Source of the DNA: Voacanga thouarsii
Taxonomy: Eukaryota > Streptophyta > Magnoliopsida > Gentianales > Apocynaceae
DNA length: 64,000 bases
Direction: 5' to 3'
Assembly (NCBI GenBank): GCA_026120185.1
Contig: JANUWF010001176.1
Location: 6,705,501 to 6,769,500, forward strand
Shown here: positions 10,625-20,075 of the stretch, one piece after another
Layout: every line of letters begins with the position of its first letter
How positions within the stretch are numbered: the stretch's first letter is position 1
Made by a program: the position numbers and the translations under genes
The notes under the pieces: generated by a model
Databases searched by the model: none
Told to the model about the DNA's origin: nothing
What the model saw: only the letters and a program-made list of their open reading frames with translations

Positions 10625-11854
10625 ATGTGTGTACTCATATGCATAAAGAATCCTTTTCAAATCTAATCATTTTTCTGGTTACAAAATTAATTAAAAATGA
10701 GGATACAATGTCTGCATTTTGTCAAATTTAAAATCAAATGGAATCAACCAATTGGAGAAACTTAAAAATCCATAATTATATAAATTACTTTTTATCCAAA
10801 AAATAAATGTAAAAACAAAGCGCTTCACTTTAACTTAAAACGATGCCCTTCTCTCTCTATATATATAGAATCAACTAAGAAACTTAGAAATCCATGAGTA
10901 AAAAAAATCACTTTTTACCTAAAAACAAAAATATAAAAATAACTCCTTCACTTTGGAATGCGAATCACCCTGATATATTAAAAAAGAAATTTCCGTATAG
11001 AATCAACCAATAGAAGAAGCTTTATAAATCCACGAATATATAAACCACTTTTTACCTAAAAAAACAAACAAAAAAAATTACTCCCTCCACTTTCAGATAT
11101 GTGCCTCATGAATGTATTAAAAATTTTTTTTATTTTCTAACTTATAAACCCATAAATATATAAATCACTTTTTACTCAAAAAATATATATAAAAATCACT
11201 CCCCCCACATTATATTAAAAATAAAAATATTTCCCAAATAAAATCAATCAATGGAGGAAACTTTTTAAAATAATAAGTCAGTAAATTAGTTTTTAACCAA
11301 AAAAAAAAACTCCTCCACTTTGAGATGCGTGTTGCGAGACGTCCAGAGAATTCTTTTCAAATTTTATTATTATTATTTTTCTAACAGAAATAGTTAGAAT
11401 GTAGATACAATGTATCTATTCTATCCAGTTTCATCAATAAAACCAATAAGAGAAACTTTCAATAAAACGAATAACAGAAACTTACAAACCCATGAATATA
11501 TAAATAAATTTTTACCAAAAAACAAATATAAAAATCACTCCTACCACTTTGAGCTACGTCCCTCGATTTATTAAAAAAAGAAAAAAAAAACCTTCTCAAA
11601 TATAATAAACTAATAGAAGAAACTTGTATATCCCATGAGTACATAAATTAATTTTCACCCCAAAAAAAATAAAAATCACTTCCTTCACTTTGAGATATGT
11701 GTCCCTTAATGTACTAAAAAAAAATTCCAAATAGAATAAACTAAATTAATAGAAGAAATTTATAAACTTATGAGTATATAAATCACTTTTTACAGTAAAA
11801 AAAAGTTAAAAATCACTCCCTTCACTTGGGGATACAAGTCCCCGATGTATTTTT
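10625..11854. repeat. AT-rich degenerate tandem array, left part
   Basis: Imperfect head-to-tail units of roughly 110-150 bp recur here. Each carries in order a GAATCAACCAATAGAAGAAA-like word, ATAAACCCATGA-like, AAATCACTTTTTACC, a run of A, a CACTCCCTCCACTTTGAGAT-like word, and a TATTAAAAAA tail. Unit starts are visible near 10740, 10868, 11000, 11240, 11450, 11595 and 11735. Some units carry an extra block of about 85 bp (near 10640-10740 and 11345-11440). The array resumes at 19631 beyond the copia element. I do not recognise it as a known satellite. Confidence 0.75.
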
Positions 11855-12502
11855 TGTTGGATCGATCAATTAATGGATATAATTATTGACTCCAGTAATT
11901 GCGATTAGACTAAGAGTGCAGTTACGTTCTTTTAGTGGAGTGGAACGTAATTAATAAATTATTTTTATTGACAAAATAATTTATTGGAACCTAGTCTAAT
12001 TGTATCCGGTCAGGTCCCTTCAGTGGCTCCTAATTATGGGACAACAATAAATTATAATTTATTTATAATTTATAAATAAAAATTGCAGAAAATAAAAAAT
12101 CGTATTTTAAATGGAATAGGATAAGTGGAGATAGTTGTATTCAACTATACTTTTCTTATTCTATCAGGATTTGTATTATGAGATAGAGTCCAATATACAT
12201 ATTGGGAGATAACTCTATTTCAAACATACGTGAGGATCATCCTGGTGGTTCTCTGGAGTTTTTCTCTCAGTTTTTGTGTGAGTCCACCCTCAACAAAGAG
12301 AGAAACAAAATACGATTAGCAATTTTTTTTGTCCAAGGAGATTACATTGAAGAAGACTTGGGGGTCTGGAGCATTACCAGAAGGCCGAAGACTTCAAGAA
12401 TCGTATTGGTGGAGACGATATCTACAAAGGTATGATTCGTTTCTCATATTCTCGATATTTAATCTGGTTAACACATAAGCATGTCAATCCTATTAACTAA
12501 CA
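11855..12502 (+). repeat. Family-E 5' LTR (648 bp)
   Basis: Begins TGTTGGATCG and ends TTAACTAACA. A TATA-box-like TATAAATA lies at 12071-12078. In the 3' LTR the same word reads TATTAATA. A frame at 12202-12435 that appears in both LTRs begins with TTG, not ATG, so I do not call it a gene. Confidence 0.95.
12071..12078 (+). promoter_or_regulatory. TATA-box candidate of family-E LTR
   Basis: TATAAATA lies 217 bp into the LTR, upstream of an A-rich stretch and a presumed R region. It is the best match to a TATA box in this LTR, and its 3' LTR counterpart is mutated. The start site itself is not visible from sequence. Confidence 0.4.
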
Positions 12503-12503
12503 A

Positions 12504-12517
12504 TTGGTATCAGAGCC
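12504..12517 (+). other. Primer-binding site (initiator tRNA-Met type)
   Basis: TTGGTATCAGAGCC lies one base after the LTR end, complementary to the 3' end of initiator methionine tRNA. Confidence 0.92.
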
Positions 12518-14096
12518 AGGTTTTGATATGTGTTTATGTGTTAAGATTAAATCTTTTATGCATATATTTAGTTGAGCGGTGTAGGAATAATGCATTTATG
12601 TTCATGGTGAATGGTTTGATTAATTCTGTTCAAAATAATTTTATGGCCATAGTTTTTGATTCGGTGAATATGTATAAGTATTATCGAGTCTTGTAACAAA
12701 AGGGGTGGATTACGACTCCATATTTCCCTTTTGATTTTCCTTTTGATTTATTTTATTTTTATGTTAAAAAAAAACGAAATGTAATCAAAATAGAGGCTGG
12801 CGAACGTGAAATTGGGCACCAGAGCTCGGCGCACAAAGAACAGTGGCGCCTGAATACCAATGGATCAGCAGAACTGTATAGAAGCCTTGGGCTTTTTATG
12901 CTTGCTGGCCTTGGGCGCGGTCCGCAGGCGACGCTGGTGCCAGGCACGGCTTAGTCAGGCTGGCCTTGGGCAGCCAGTGCAGCCGGTGCCAGGCACCGGG
13001 CTTGGCTATCTTGGGCCGCTGGCCTTGGGCCAGCAAACAACAATCTCCCTCTAATAAAAAAAAAAGGGGGAAGGGGAATGCATGGTAGTGATGGGTTTTG
13101 AACCCTAGTCACTAAACTATTTCCCCTAAGGCTCAACCACTGCACCAACAATACTCTTGTGACATGAAGTTGTGCCATCAAATTAATATTGCAGAAGATT
13201 GAAGGTTGGCTATTTTGTTAGCCAATTAAATTTTCAATTATAATTTTGTAATTTTATTTTGAGTCTAGGTTGGCCATAAAATTATTTCTATTTTATAGTT
13301 TTTACTATTTAATTTAGTTGAATTATATATCATTCATGTTAACATGCCACATAGTTTGCATTAACACCGCTCTAGGTACTATTTAGTTATGCATAAATAA
13401 ATAAATTAATTAATATTTTTATTAATTAATTTAAAAAAAAAATTAAGTGTGAGTTGGTTAATTTTAATTAACCTTTGGCCTCCCCTATTAGCCCATTAGT
13501 AAAATTAACGTTTGCTTCGTGCCATTTTAAATGGTCTCCCTATAGGAATGCTACGTTTTATTGGTTACTAGATTGGGCATCAAAATTTTAATTATTTTTT
13601 AAGTTTAATTCATTCATAATTACCCTATAGGTGATGTGATTGGATTGGAAACTTTATAAAATAAAATAAATTTTGAATATAGGGGTTACACTTAAATCAA
13701 AGACATTATAAGGACTTCCTATAGAATATCCAAATAATATCTATGATGGCCAAAATATTAATAACACTAAAATTAATATTGCGTTTTGATACAAGATATA
13801 TTAATTTTAGTGGGATGATCCAGGCCTAACTATAAGTTATATTGTTATCTCCTATAGAGGTGCATATTACTTTGGAGTTTTAGGTTGTGGATCTTGACCT
13901 AATTATAAGTTACATTGTTATCTCCTATAGAGGTACATGTTACTGTAGAGTTTTAGGTTGTCATATTTTGATAGTAGTTTCTATTACTACTTAAAATATT
14001 ATCATATTGATCATGCATCATACCATTTTATATTGATCATGCATCATGATATGATAAATGGCTCATATGTTTTATTTTATTTAATTTCAGAAAAAT
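12518..14096 (+). other. Family-E leader
   Basis: A long untranslated stretch before gag. From 12780 to 13040 it is a GC-rich island with CTGGCCTTGGGC repeated three times and CCGGTGCCAGGCACCGG-type palindromes, in sharp contrast to its AT-rich surroundings. At 13056-13147 there is an antisense tRNA-like cassette, described separately. A 73-bp-period tandem duplication lies at 13825-13961 (copies start CCTAACTATAAG and CCTAATTATAAG). The word ATTGATCATGCATCAT is repeated near 14003 and 14033. Confidence 0.7.
13056..13147 (-). promoter_or_regulatory. Antisense tRNA-like A/B-box cassette with T10 run
   Basis: On the minus strand, A box TGGTGCAGTGG (13147-13137) is followed 43 bases later by B box GGTTCAAAACC (13104-13094), then 29 bases on by T10 (13065-13056). 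The spacing and T-run resemble the two chromovirus LTR cassettes, although the host element is a copia. It may be a truncated tRNA-derived SINE or an independent Pol III unit. Confidence 0.45.
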
Positions 14097-14930
14097 GACT
14101 TCCAACACTTTATCCCAAATTTTAACAAAGAACCAACTGGTTGGAGAAAACTTTATTGATTGGAAAAGGAACCTCATAATTGTACTCACCGCCGAGAAGC
14201 TCAAATATGTGCTAACCGAACCGTGTCCCGCTAAGCCTATCGAACAGTCCACGCGCGAACAAAAGGAGGCTTATGATAAGTGGTTGAGTTCTCGATGAGA
14301 TGGCTCGTCGCTACATTTTGGGATCTATCTCAAATGTGTTGTAGCAGTAAACATGAGAACATGACAACCGCTACAGTACATCATGAGAAGCCTCCAAGCA
14401 AATGTTTGAGCACAAAGGACGTCGAGCCCGTCAAGCAAGAATGAGGCGCATAATGAATATGCGCATGAAACCCGGAACGCCCGTGAGAGATCATATGTTA
14501 GAATTGATCGCTCGCCTTAACGTGGCAGTAGGTCTTAGGGGCTGAAATTAAGCCCGAGACTCAGAGTTGACATGGCTCTAGAAACTCTTCCAGTAGATGT
14601 TTTCACAGCTCAAAGTTAATTATAACATGAACAAGATGGAGATGTCTCTTACGTAGTTAATGAAGGAGCTTGAGAGCACCGAGGCTACCCTAAAAGTGGG
14701 AAGTGGCAACGCTCTTGTTTTATCTCATGCTGGATCTTCCTCTTCCAAGCCTAAGGGCAAATGAGGAAATAAGAGGAAGCAGAATAATAATAAAGGGCCT
14801 AAGCAGCAGGTTAAGAAAGCAAGAGTGGATGAAAAGCCTAAAGGCAAATGTTTCCACTGCAAGCAAAAGGGACATTGGAAGTCACAAGTGCTCAGATTAC
14901 TTAGCTAAACGCAAGCAAGGTACTCGGTGA
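14097..14930 (+). pseudogene. gag: Copia family-E gag
   Basis: Starts at the ATG at 14097 (MTSNTLSQILTKNQL), with the copia Gag signature NFIDWKRNLIIVLTAEKLKY. Frame is lost after DKWLSSR at about 14298. Later pieces are recognisable in shifted frames: an SISNVLQQ-like segment, NYNMNKMEMSLT-like, and a CCHC zinc-knuckle start, CFHCKQKGHWK, near 14847. Normal copia Gag is several hundred residues in one frame, so at least three frameshifts or stops are needed to explain this copy. It is closest in style to family D at 62260. Confidence 0.8.
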
Positions 14931-15350
14931 GTTATCCTACATTGAAACTTGTTTAGTGGTTGATTCTACAAATACTTGGATAGTAGATTCTGGAGCCACT
15001 AACCATGTTTGCAATTCATTGCAGTGGGTTCCAAGTAACCAGACATCTCAATGAAGGAGAGCATACTCTAAGGGTTGGCACAGGATCGTTGATATCTCGC
15101 AAGAGTCGTTGGAGATGTTTATCTTTATTTTGATAATAAACATTTGGTTTTGAAAGATTGTTTTTATGTTCCCGACATTTATCGAAATTTGATTTCGGTT
15201 TCTTTGTTATTCAAACAAAAATATTCTGTTAAATTTTATAAATTTTCAGTAGAGATATTTTTGAATAACTCTTTGATATGTCGTGGAAATTTAAATAATG
15301 ATCTCGTATGTTTTGAAACCTACCAACAGCTCATTATATCATACTGAAAC
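14931..15350 (+). pseudogene. Copia family-E protease region
   Basis: The retropepsin active-site segment TWIVDSGATNHVCNSLQ (about 14970-15022) carries the catalytic Asp of DSGA. Downstream the frame shifts. The region continues as VLKDCFYVPDIYRNLISVS, the usual end of the copia protease domain, and then an FETYQQL-type linker. The protease would have released Gag and Pol proteins from the polyprotein. This copy is frameshifted within the domain. Confidence 0.75.
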
Positions 15351-16255
15351 TAATAAACGCATTAAGTTATCTCCTACTAATGAGACTCTCCTATGGCATC
15401 TTAGACTTGGTCACATCAATCTAAATAGGATTCAAAGACTTGTAAAAGAAGGTCCTTTAAGTGACTTAAAGGTAGAACCTCTTCAAGTTTGCGAATCTTG
15501 TTTGGAAGGTAAAATGACCAAAAGATCATTTCCTTCCAAAGGAAATAGAGTAAAGGAAGTCTTAGAATTAGTGCACTCTGATGTATGTGGACCAATTAGT
15601 GTCCAAGCTAGAGGTGGGTATGAGTATTTCATTACTTTTACGGATGATTACTCAAGATATGGATATGTTTACCTAATGACTCATAAGTCTGATGCCTTAG
15701 AAAAATTCAAAGAATTTAAGGCCGAGACTCGAGAAGCGCTTAGGAAAGAACATTAAGACACTTCGATCGTATCGAGGTGGAGAATATCTATCCCATGACT
15801 TTAGATCTTACTTATCATAAAATGGGATTTTATCTCAACTAAGTGCACCTGGCACTCCTCAACAAAATGGAGTGGCAGAAAGGAGAAACAGGACCTTGTT
15901 AGACATGGTCAGAACAATGCTAGGCTTCTCTACACTCAGTACATCATTTTGGGGGTATGCTATACAAACTGCGACATACATATTGAATATGGTTCCATCA
16001 AAGTCTGTCCCTAAGACTCCATTGGAATTGTGGAATGGGCGGAAGCCTAATTTGACGCACATCCGGATTTGGGGTTGTCCTGCATATGTGCTAAAGGGAA
16101 AGATGGATAAAATGGAATCACGATCAAATTTATGTCTCGTTTGTTGGATATCCAAAAGGAACAAGGGGATACTACTTCTATAGTCCTCAAGATAAGAAAA
16201 TATTTGTAAGCACAAATGCAATTTTCTTAGAGGACAAGTACATAGAAGAACGAGG
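15351..16255 (+). pseudogene. Copia family-E integrase
   Basis: A GAG-pre-integrase/HHCC segment (LWHLRLGHINLNRIQRL, CESCLEGKMTKRSF) leads into the core: LVHSDVCGPI with the first catalytic Asp, FITFTDDYSRYGYVYLM, then a frameshift near 15750. In the next frame are the RSYRGGEYLS-like site, where the second Asp is replaced by Tyr as read here, and TPQQNGVAERRNRTLLDM with the catalytic Glu. ETREALRKEH marks the break. The C-terminal IRIWGCPAYVLKGKMDK is followed by another shift. Several lesions make it inactive. Confidence 0.85.
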
Positions 16256-16655
16256 ATCTAAGAGTAGGGTTATTTTGGAAGAAACCAAGGGAGATAATCC
16301 CAAGCAAATGGTTACCGAGACCCATACTCAAGATTCACGTGGAGGATTCGTATCTATGCCGCTTAACATGCCGTATTCCAGTGGGAGAGAAATAGATGTT
16401 ACACCTTCTATACCCACCGACTCTTCGGGACATAGAGTGGAAGAATCTCCTGCCCCTGTTCAAAATCCAATCGTTGAGGAATCAAGCAGATCTAGTTCCA
16501 ATCAACGAGGAGGAGGAAAGTCCAATCGTCCGAGAACCTCCACAGCCTTAGACGTAGTGGGAGAGTCATTCGACGTCCCTCTAGATACTTACTCTATGGA
16601 GAAGCTTTTCAAGCAGCCTCTTTTGAGGAAGAAGAGGACCCCACTACGTATAAAG
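16256..16655 (+). pseudogene. Family-E integrase-RT linker
   Basis: An open, low-complexity hydrophilic stretch rich in Ser, Pro and Glu (for example VEESPAPVQNPIVEESSRSS) joins the integrase to the RT, as expected for copia Pol. It has no enzymatic motif and remains open from 16275 to 16664. Confidence 0.6.
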
Positions 16656-17430
16656 AAGTCGTAGAGGACGTAGACGCAGACCATTGGAAGAGTGCAATGG
16701 ATTCGTAAATGAAATCCATGTACACTAACTCCGTCTCGGGATCTTGTGGACCTGCCTAATGGGGTAAAACCTATTGGGTGTAAATGGGTCTACAAAAGAA
16801 AGAGATGAGTAGACGAGAAAGTGGAAACTTTCAAAGCAAGATTGGTTGCTAAGGGTTATACCCAACGAGAAGGTATTGACTATGAGGAAACTTTCTCGCT
16901 CGTGGCCATGCTAAAGTCTATAAGAATCCTCTTATCCATTGCAGCTCACTTCGACTATGAAGTATGGCAAATGGACGTCAAGACAGACCTTTCCTTAATG
17001 GAAATCTTGACGAATGTATCTACATGGTACAACCGGATGGTTTTATCCAGGAAGGTCAAGAACAAAAAGTTTGTAAGTTGAATAGGTCCTTATATGGGCT
17101 TAAACAAGCGTCTAGATCTTGGAATATCAGATTTGATCAAGCCATTAAAACTTATGGTTTTGATCAAAGATCCCGATGAACCTTGTGTCTATAAGAGAAT
17201 TATAGATGGTAAGGTGATTTTTCTCATACTGTATGTTGATGACATCCTTCTCATTGGAAATGATGTAAGAACATTAACATTGGTGAAAAGTTGGTTAGGT
17301 AAACAATTTGATATGAAGGACTTGGGAGAAGCAAGATATGTTCTGGGCATTCGTATCCTTCGGGATAGAAAGAACAGTACAGATAGCTTTATCTCAAGCT
17401 TCATATATTGACAAAATACTCGACGAGATT
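16656..17430 (+). pseudogene. Copia family-E reverse transcriptase
   Basis: Copia RT blocks appear in order: KPIGCKWVYK-like, FKARLVAKGYTQREGIDYEE, SIRILLSIAAHFDYEVWQMD, the LNRSLYGLKQASRSWN block, and the polymerase site FLILYVDDILLIGND. These blocks fall in at least three frames, with breaks near 16800, 17000 and 17160. The YVDD catalytic motif is intact at about 17230-17245, but the polypeptide cannot be continuous. Confidence 0.85.
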
Positions 17431-18225
17431 TTCTATGCAAAATTCCAAGAAAGGTCAATTGCCTTTCGTACATGGAATTCAGCTTATCTCGTAAGCATAG
17501 TCCTAAAACTCCTAACGAGGTTGAGTACATGAAACGAGTTCCTTATGCATCACTCGTAGGAAGTCTCATGTATGATATGCTTTGTACTCATCCGTACATT
17601 TGTCATGCTCGTTGGGATGGTCGTAGATATCGACCAAACCCAGGACCGGAACACCGGACAGCAGCTCAAGCATATATTCAAGTATCTTCGTAGAACTCGA
17701 GGATATATGCTAGTTTACTCAACTCCGTAATTGGTACCTATAGGTTACACCGATTCTCGATTTTCAAGCCGATAGAGATCTTCGCAAGTCCACCTCAGGC
17801 TCGTTTTCACCTTAGGTGGTGGTGCGATTGTGTGGAGAAGTATCGGACAATCTTGTATTGTCGACTCTACAATGGAAGTCGAATATGTGGCAGCTTGTGA
17901 AGCGACTAAAGAGGCAAGATGGTTGAAGAAGTTCTTGATAGAACTTGAAGTGGTTCCTTCGCATCTCAAGCCATTAGTTTGTACTCGTGACAACAAGTGG
18001 TGCAAGTGGCAAATGCAAAAGAACCACGCAGCCATCAGCGTGGTAAACACATTGAACGTAAATATCACCTACTTAAGGAGATTGTTCAACGTGGAGATGT
18101 AGAAGTGTGCAAGATTTCTTCTCGCTGAAAATCTTGCCGATCCTTTTACTAAAAGTTTACCCGTAAATGTTTTTGGAAGTCATAAAGAAAGTATGGGTAT
18201 TTTTGACATGTCCCATTTACTCTAG
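17431..18225 (+). pseudogene. Copia family-E RT C-terminus and RNase H
   Basis: Fragments of the connection region (MEFSLSRKHSPKTPNEVEYM then MKRVPYASLVGSLMYDMLCT) are followed by an RNase H block, STMEVEYVAACEATKEARWL, where the catalytic Glu of the EYxA motif and the usual spacing are visible. Frames change several times. It ends in LLAENLADPFTKSL-like coding just before the purine tract. Confidence 0.75.
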
Positions 18226-18226
18226 G

Positions 18227-18982
18227 ACAAGTGGGAGAATTTTTGTTAGATATGCCCATCGAGTAAATACAATGGTTGTATTTTTTGAAATTAAATAAAG
18301 TATGCTTTTATATATTTGTATGTACAAATTATGTATGAGCCTGTTTGTCCACGAATTATTTAGATATTATAAATCAAGTGTTTATTTGTTAAACACAGAA
18401 AGACTTGATTTATAATTTAGTTCGAAATAAATTATCCGCGATCTAAGATAAATTTGGGCAATTTATTTTGGAAGACCGTCTTAATTTTATTGAAGTCTGT
18501 CTTTGACTTTGATAATAAAATTAAGGATATATTTTGATATATTGGACGGACCATCAATATTTATTTGTGGAATAGACCATACAAATAAAATATTAAAAGA
18601 TTGTCGTACATAATACCTTAATCTCGAGCAAACAATTATTTATATTTACTAACTTGAAGTTCCTTGAGTTGCCAAAGAGTGAGATTAACTTAATAATCAA
18701 TATCTCGACATCTTGGGAATTAAAGTGAAATAAATATGAAATAATTGTTATGCAATATGGAATCCGTCACCTTTAATAGGCAAGATCATTTCCTCATTAG
18801 TTCTTCTAAGGGACAGTTAAATCTGAGCTCAATAATTCAATAGTGTCTATTGAATTCATTTTGTATATGTGACGTGGTCGCATGGTACTGTCAAATTGAA
18901 GATGAGAATTGAGGTTTTGAATGAGGGGCACTGTGGTCATACTGCCTCATTCAAAGTATTATATTGATCGACGGGGGTAATT
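18227..18982 (+). other. Family-E purine tract and 3' untranslated region
   Basis: ACAAGTGGGAGAA (18227-18239) is a textbook copia polypurine tract. It is followed at 18244 by TGTTAGATATGCCC, which looks like an LTR start related to the TGTTGGGAAATATGCCC start of family D. However, the duplicated LTR begins only at 18983, after a second short purine run, ACGGGGG (18971-18977). The 740 bp between are AT-rich and non-coding, and do not occur next to the 5' LTR. Either the true PPT is the second run or the 5' end has lost sequence. Confidence 0.6.
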
Positions 18983-19630
18983 TGTTGGATCGATCAATTA
19001 ATGGATATAATTATTGACTCCAGTAATTGCGATTAGACTAAGAGTGCAGTTACGTTCTTTTAGTGGAGTGGAACGTAATTAATAAATTATTTTTATTGAC
19101 AAAATAATTTATTGGAACCTAGTCTAATTGTATCCGGTCAGGTCCCTTCAGTGGCTCCTAATTATGGGACAACAATAAATTATAATTTATTTATAATTTA
19201 TTAATAAAAATTGCAGAAAATAAAAAATCGTATTTTAAATGGAATAGGATAAGTGGAGATAGTTGTATTCAACTATACTTTTCTTATTCTATCAGATTTG
19301 TATTATGAGATAGAGTCCAATATACATATTGGGAGATAACTCTATTTCAAACATACGTGAGGATCATCCTGGTGGTTCTCTGGAGTTTTTCTCTCAGTTT
19401 TTGTGTGAGTCCACCATCAACAAAGAGAGAAACAAAATACGATTAGCAATTTTTTTTGTCCAAGGAGATTACATTGAAGAAGACTTGGGGGTTTGGAGCA
19501 TTAACCAGAAGGCCGAAGACTTCAAGAATCGTATTGGTGGAGACGATATCTACAAAGGTATGATTCGTTTCTCATATTCTCGAGATTTAATCTGATTAAC
19601 ACATAAGCATGTCGATCCTATTAACTAACA
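18983..19630 (+). repeat. Family-E 3' LTR (648 bp)
   Basis: Almost identical to 11855-12502. Differences seen by eye include ATTAAT for ATAAAT near the TATA word, one lost G in ATCAGGATT, A for C in CACCCTC, T for C in GGGGTCTGG, one gained A in CATTACC, and three changes near the 3' end. Confidence 0.95.
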
Positions 19631-20075
19631 TTTTTTATATTAAAAAAAAAAAATCTTTCTAAATAGAATCAACTCAACTAATAGAAGAAATTTATAAAGC
19701 TATGAGTATACAAAAACTTTTTACCTAAAAAAAATAAAATCCAGTCGATCCACTTTAACATTGCATGTTCCTTCGATGCATTGAAAAAAAAAAAAAATCT
19801 TTCCCTAGTATAGAATCAAGCAATAGAAGAAACTTATAAACCTATGAATATATAAATCACTTTTTACCCAAAATATAAATATAAAATTCACTCTCTCCAT
19901 GTGCATGTCCTTCTCATATATTAAAAATAAATTCTTTCCCAAATATATTAACTTGTTTTGTTACATAATTAGCTAAAATAGATAGAAAGAGTTTATTTTG
20001 TCCAATGTAAGCAATAAAATTAAATAAAATCAACAAATGGAAGAAACGTATAAACCCATAAGGATATAGCTCGAG
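19631..20075. repeat. AT-rich degenerate tandem array, right part
   Basis: Continues the array interrupted at 11854. Units begin near 19665 and 19812, and a third lies near 20025, preceded by the long variant block (about 19930-20020). The last recognisable unit fades out near 20075. Confidence 0.75.

Larger units (their letters stand above)
11855..19630 (+). mobile_element. Family-E Ty1/copia element, both LTRs, non-coding by decay
   Basis: Two 648-bp LTRs (11855-12502 and 18983-19630) flank a 6.5-kb interior with PBS, long leader, and gag, protease, integrase, RT and RNase H remnants in the copia order (integrase before RT). TTTTT lies on both sides (11850-11854 and 19631-19635), and the interrupted tandem repeat reads through, so this is a clean insertion. 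By eye the LTRs differ at six substitutions and two single-base indels, which suggests a fairly recent insertion. Every coding segment is broken by stops or frameshifts. Confidence 0.95.

Noticed and set aside
12202..12435. Open frame of 77-88 codons in both family-E LTRs (also 19329-19595)
   Set aside because: It begins with TTG, lies in the LTR, and differs in frame between the two LTRs after one single-base indel.
12759..13181. Overlapping frames on both strands in the GC-rich family-E leader
   Set aside because: High GC gives few stops. The translations are low-complexity and show no family signature.
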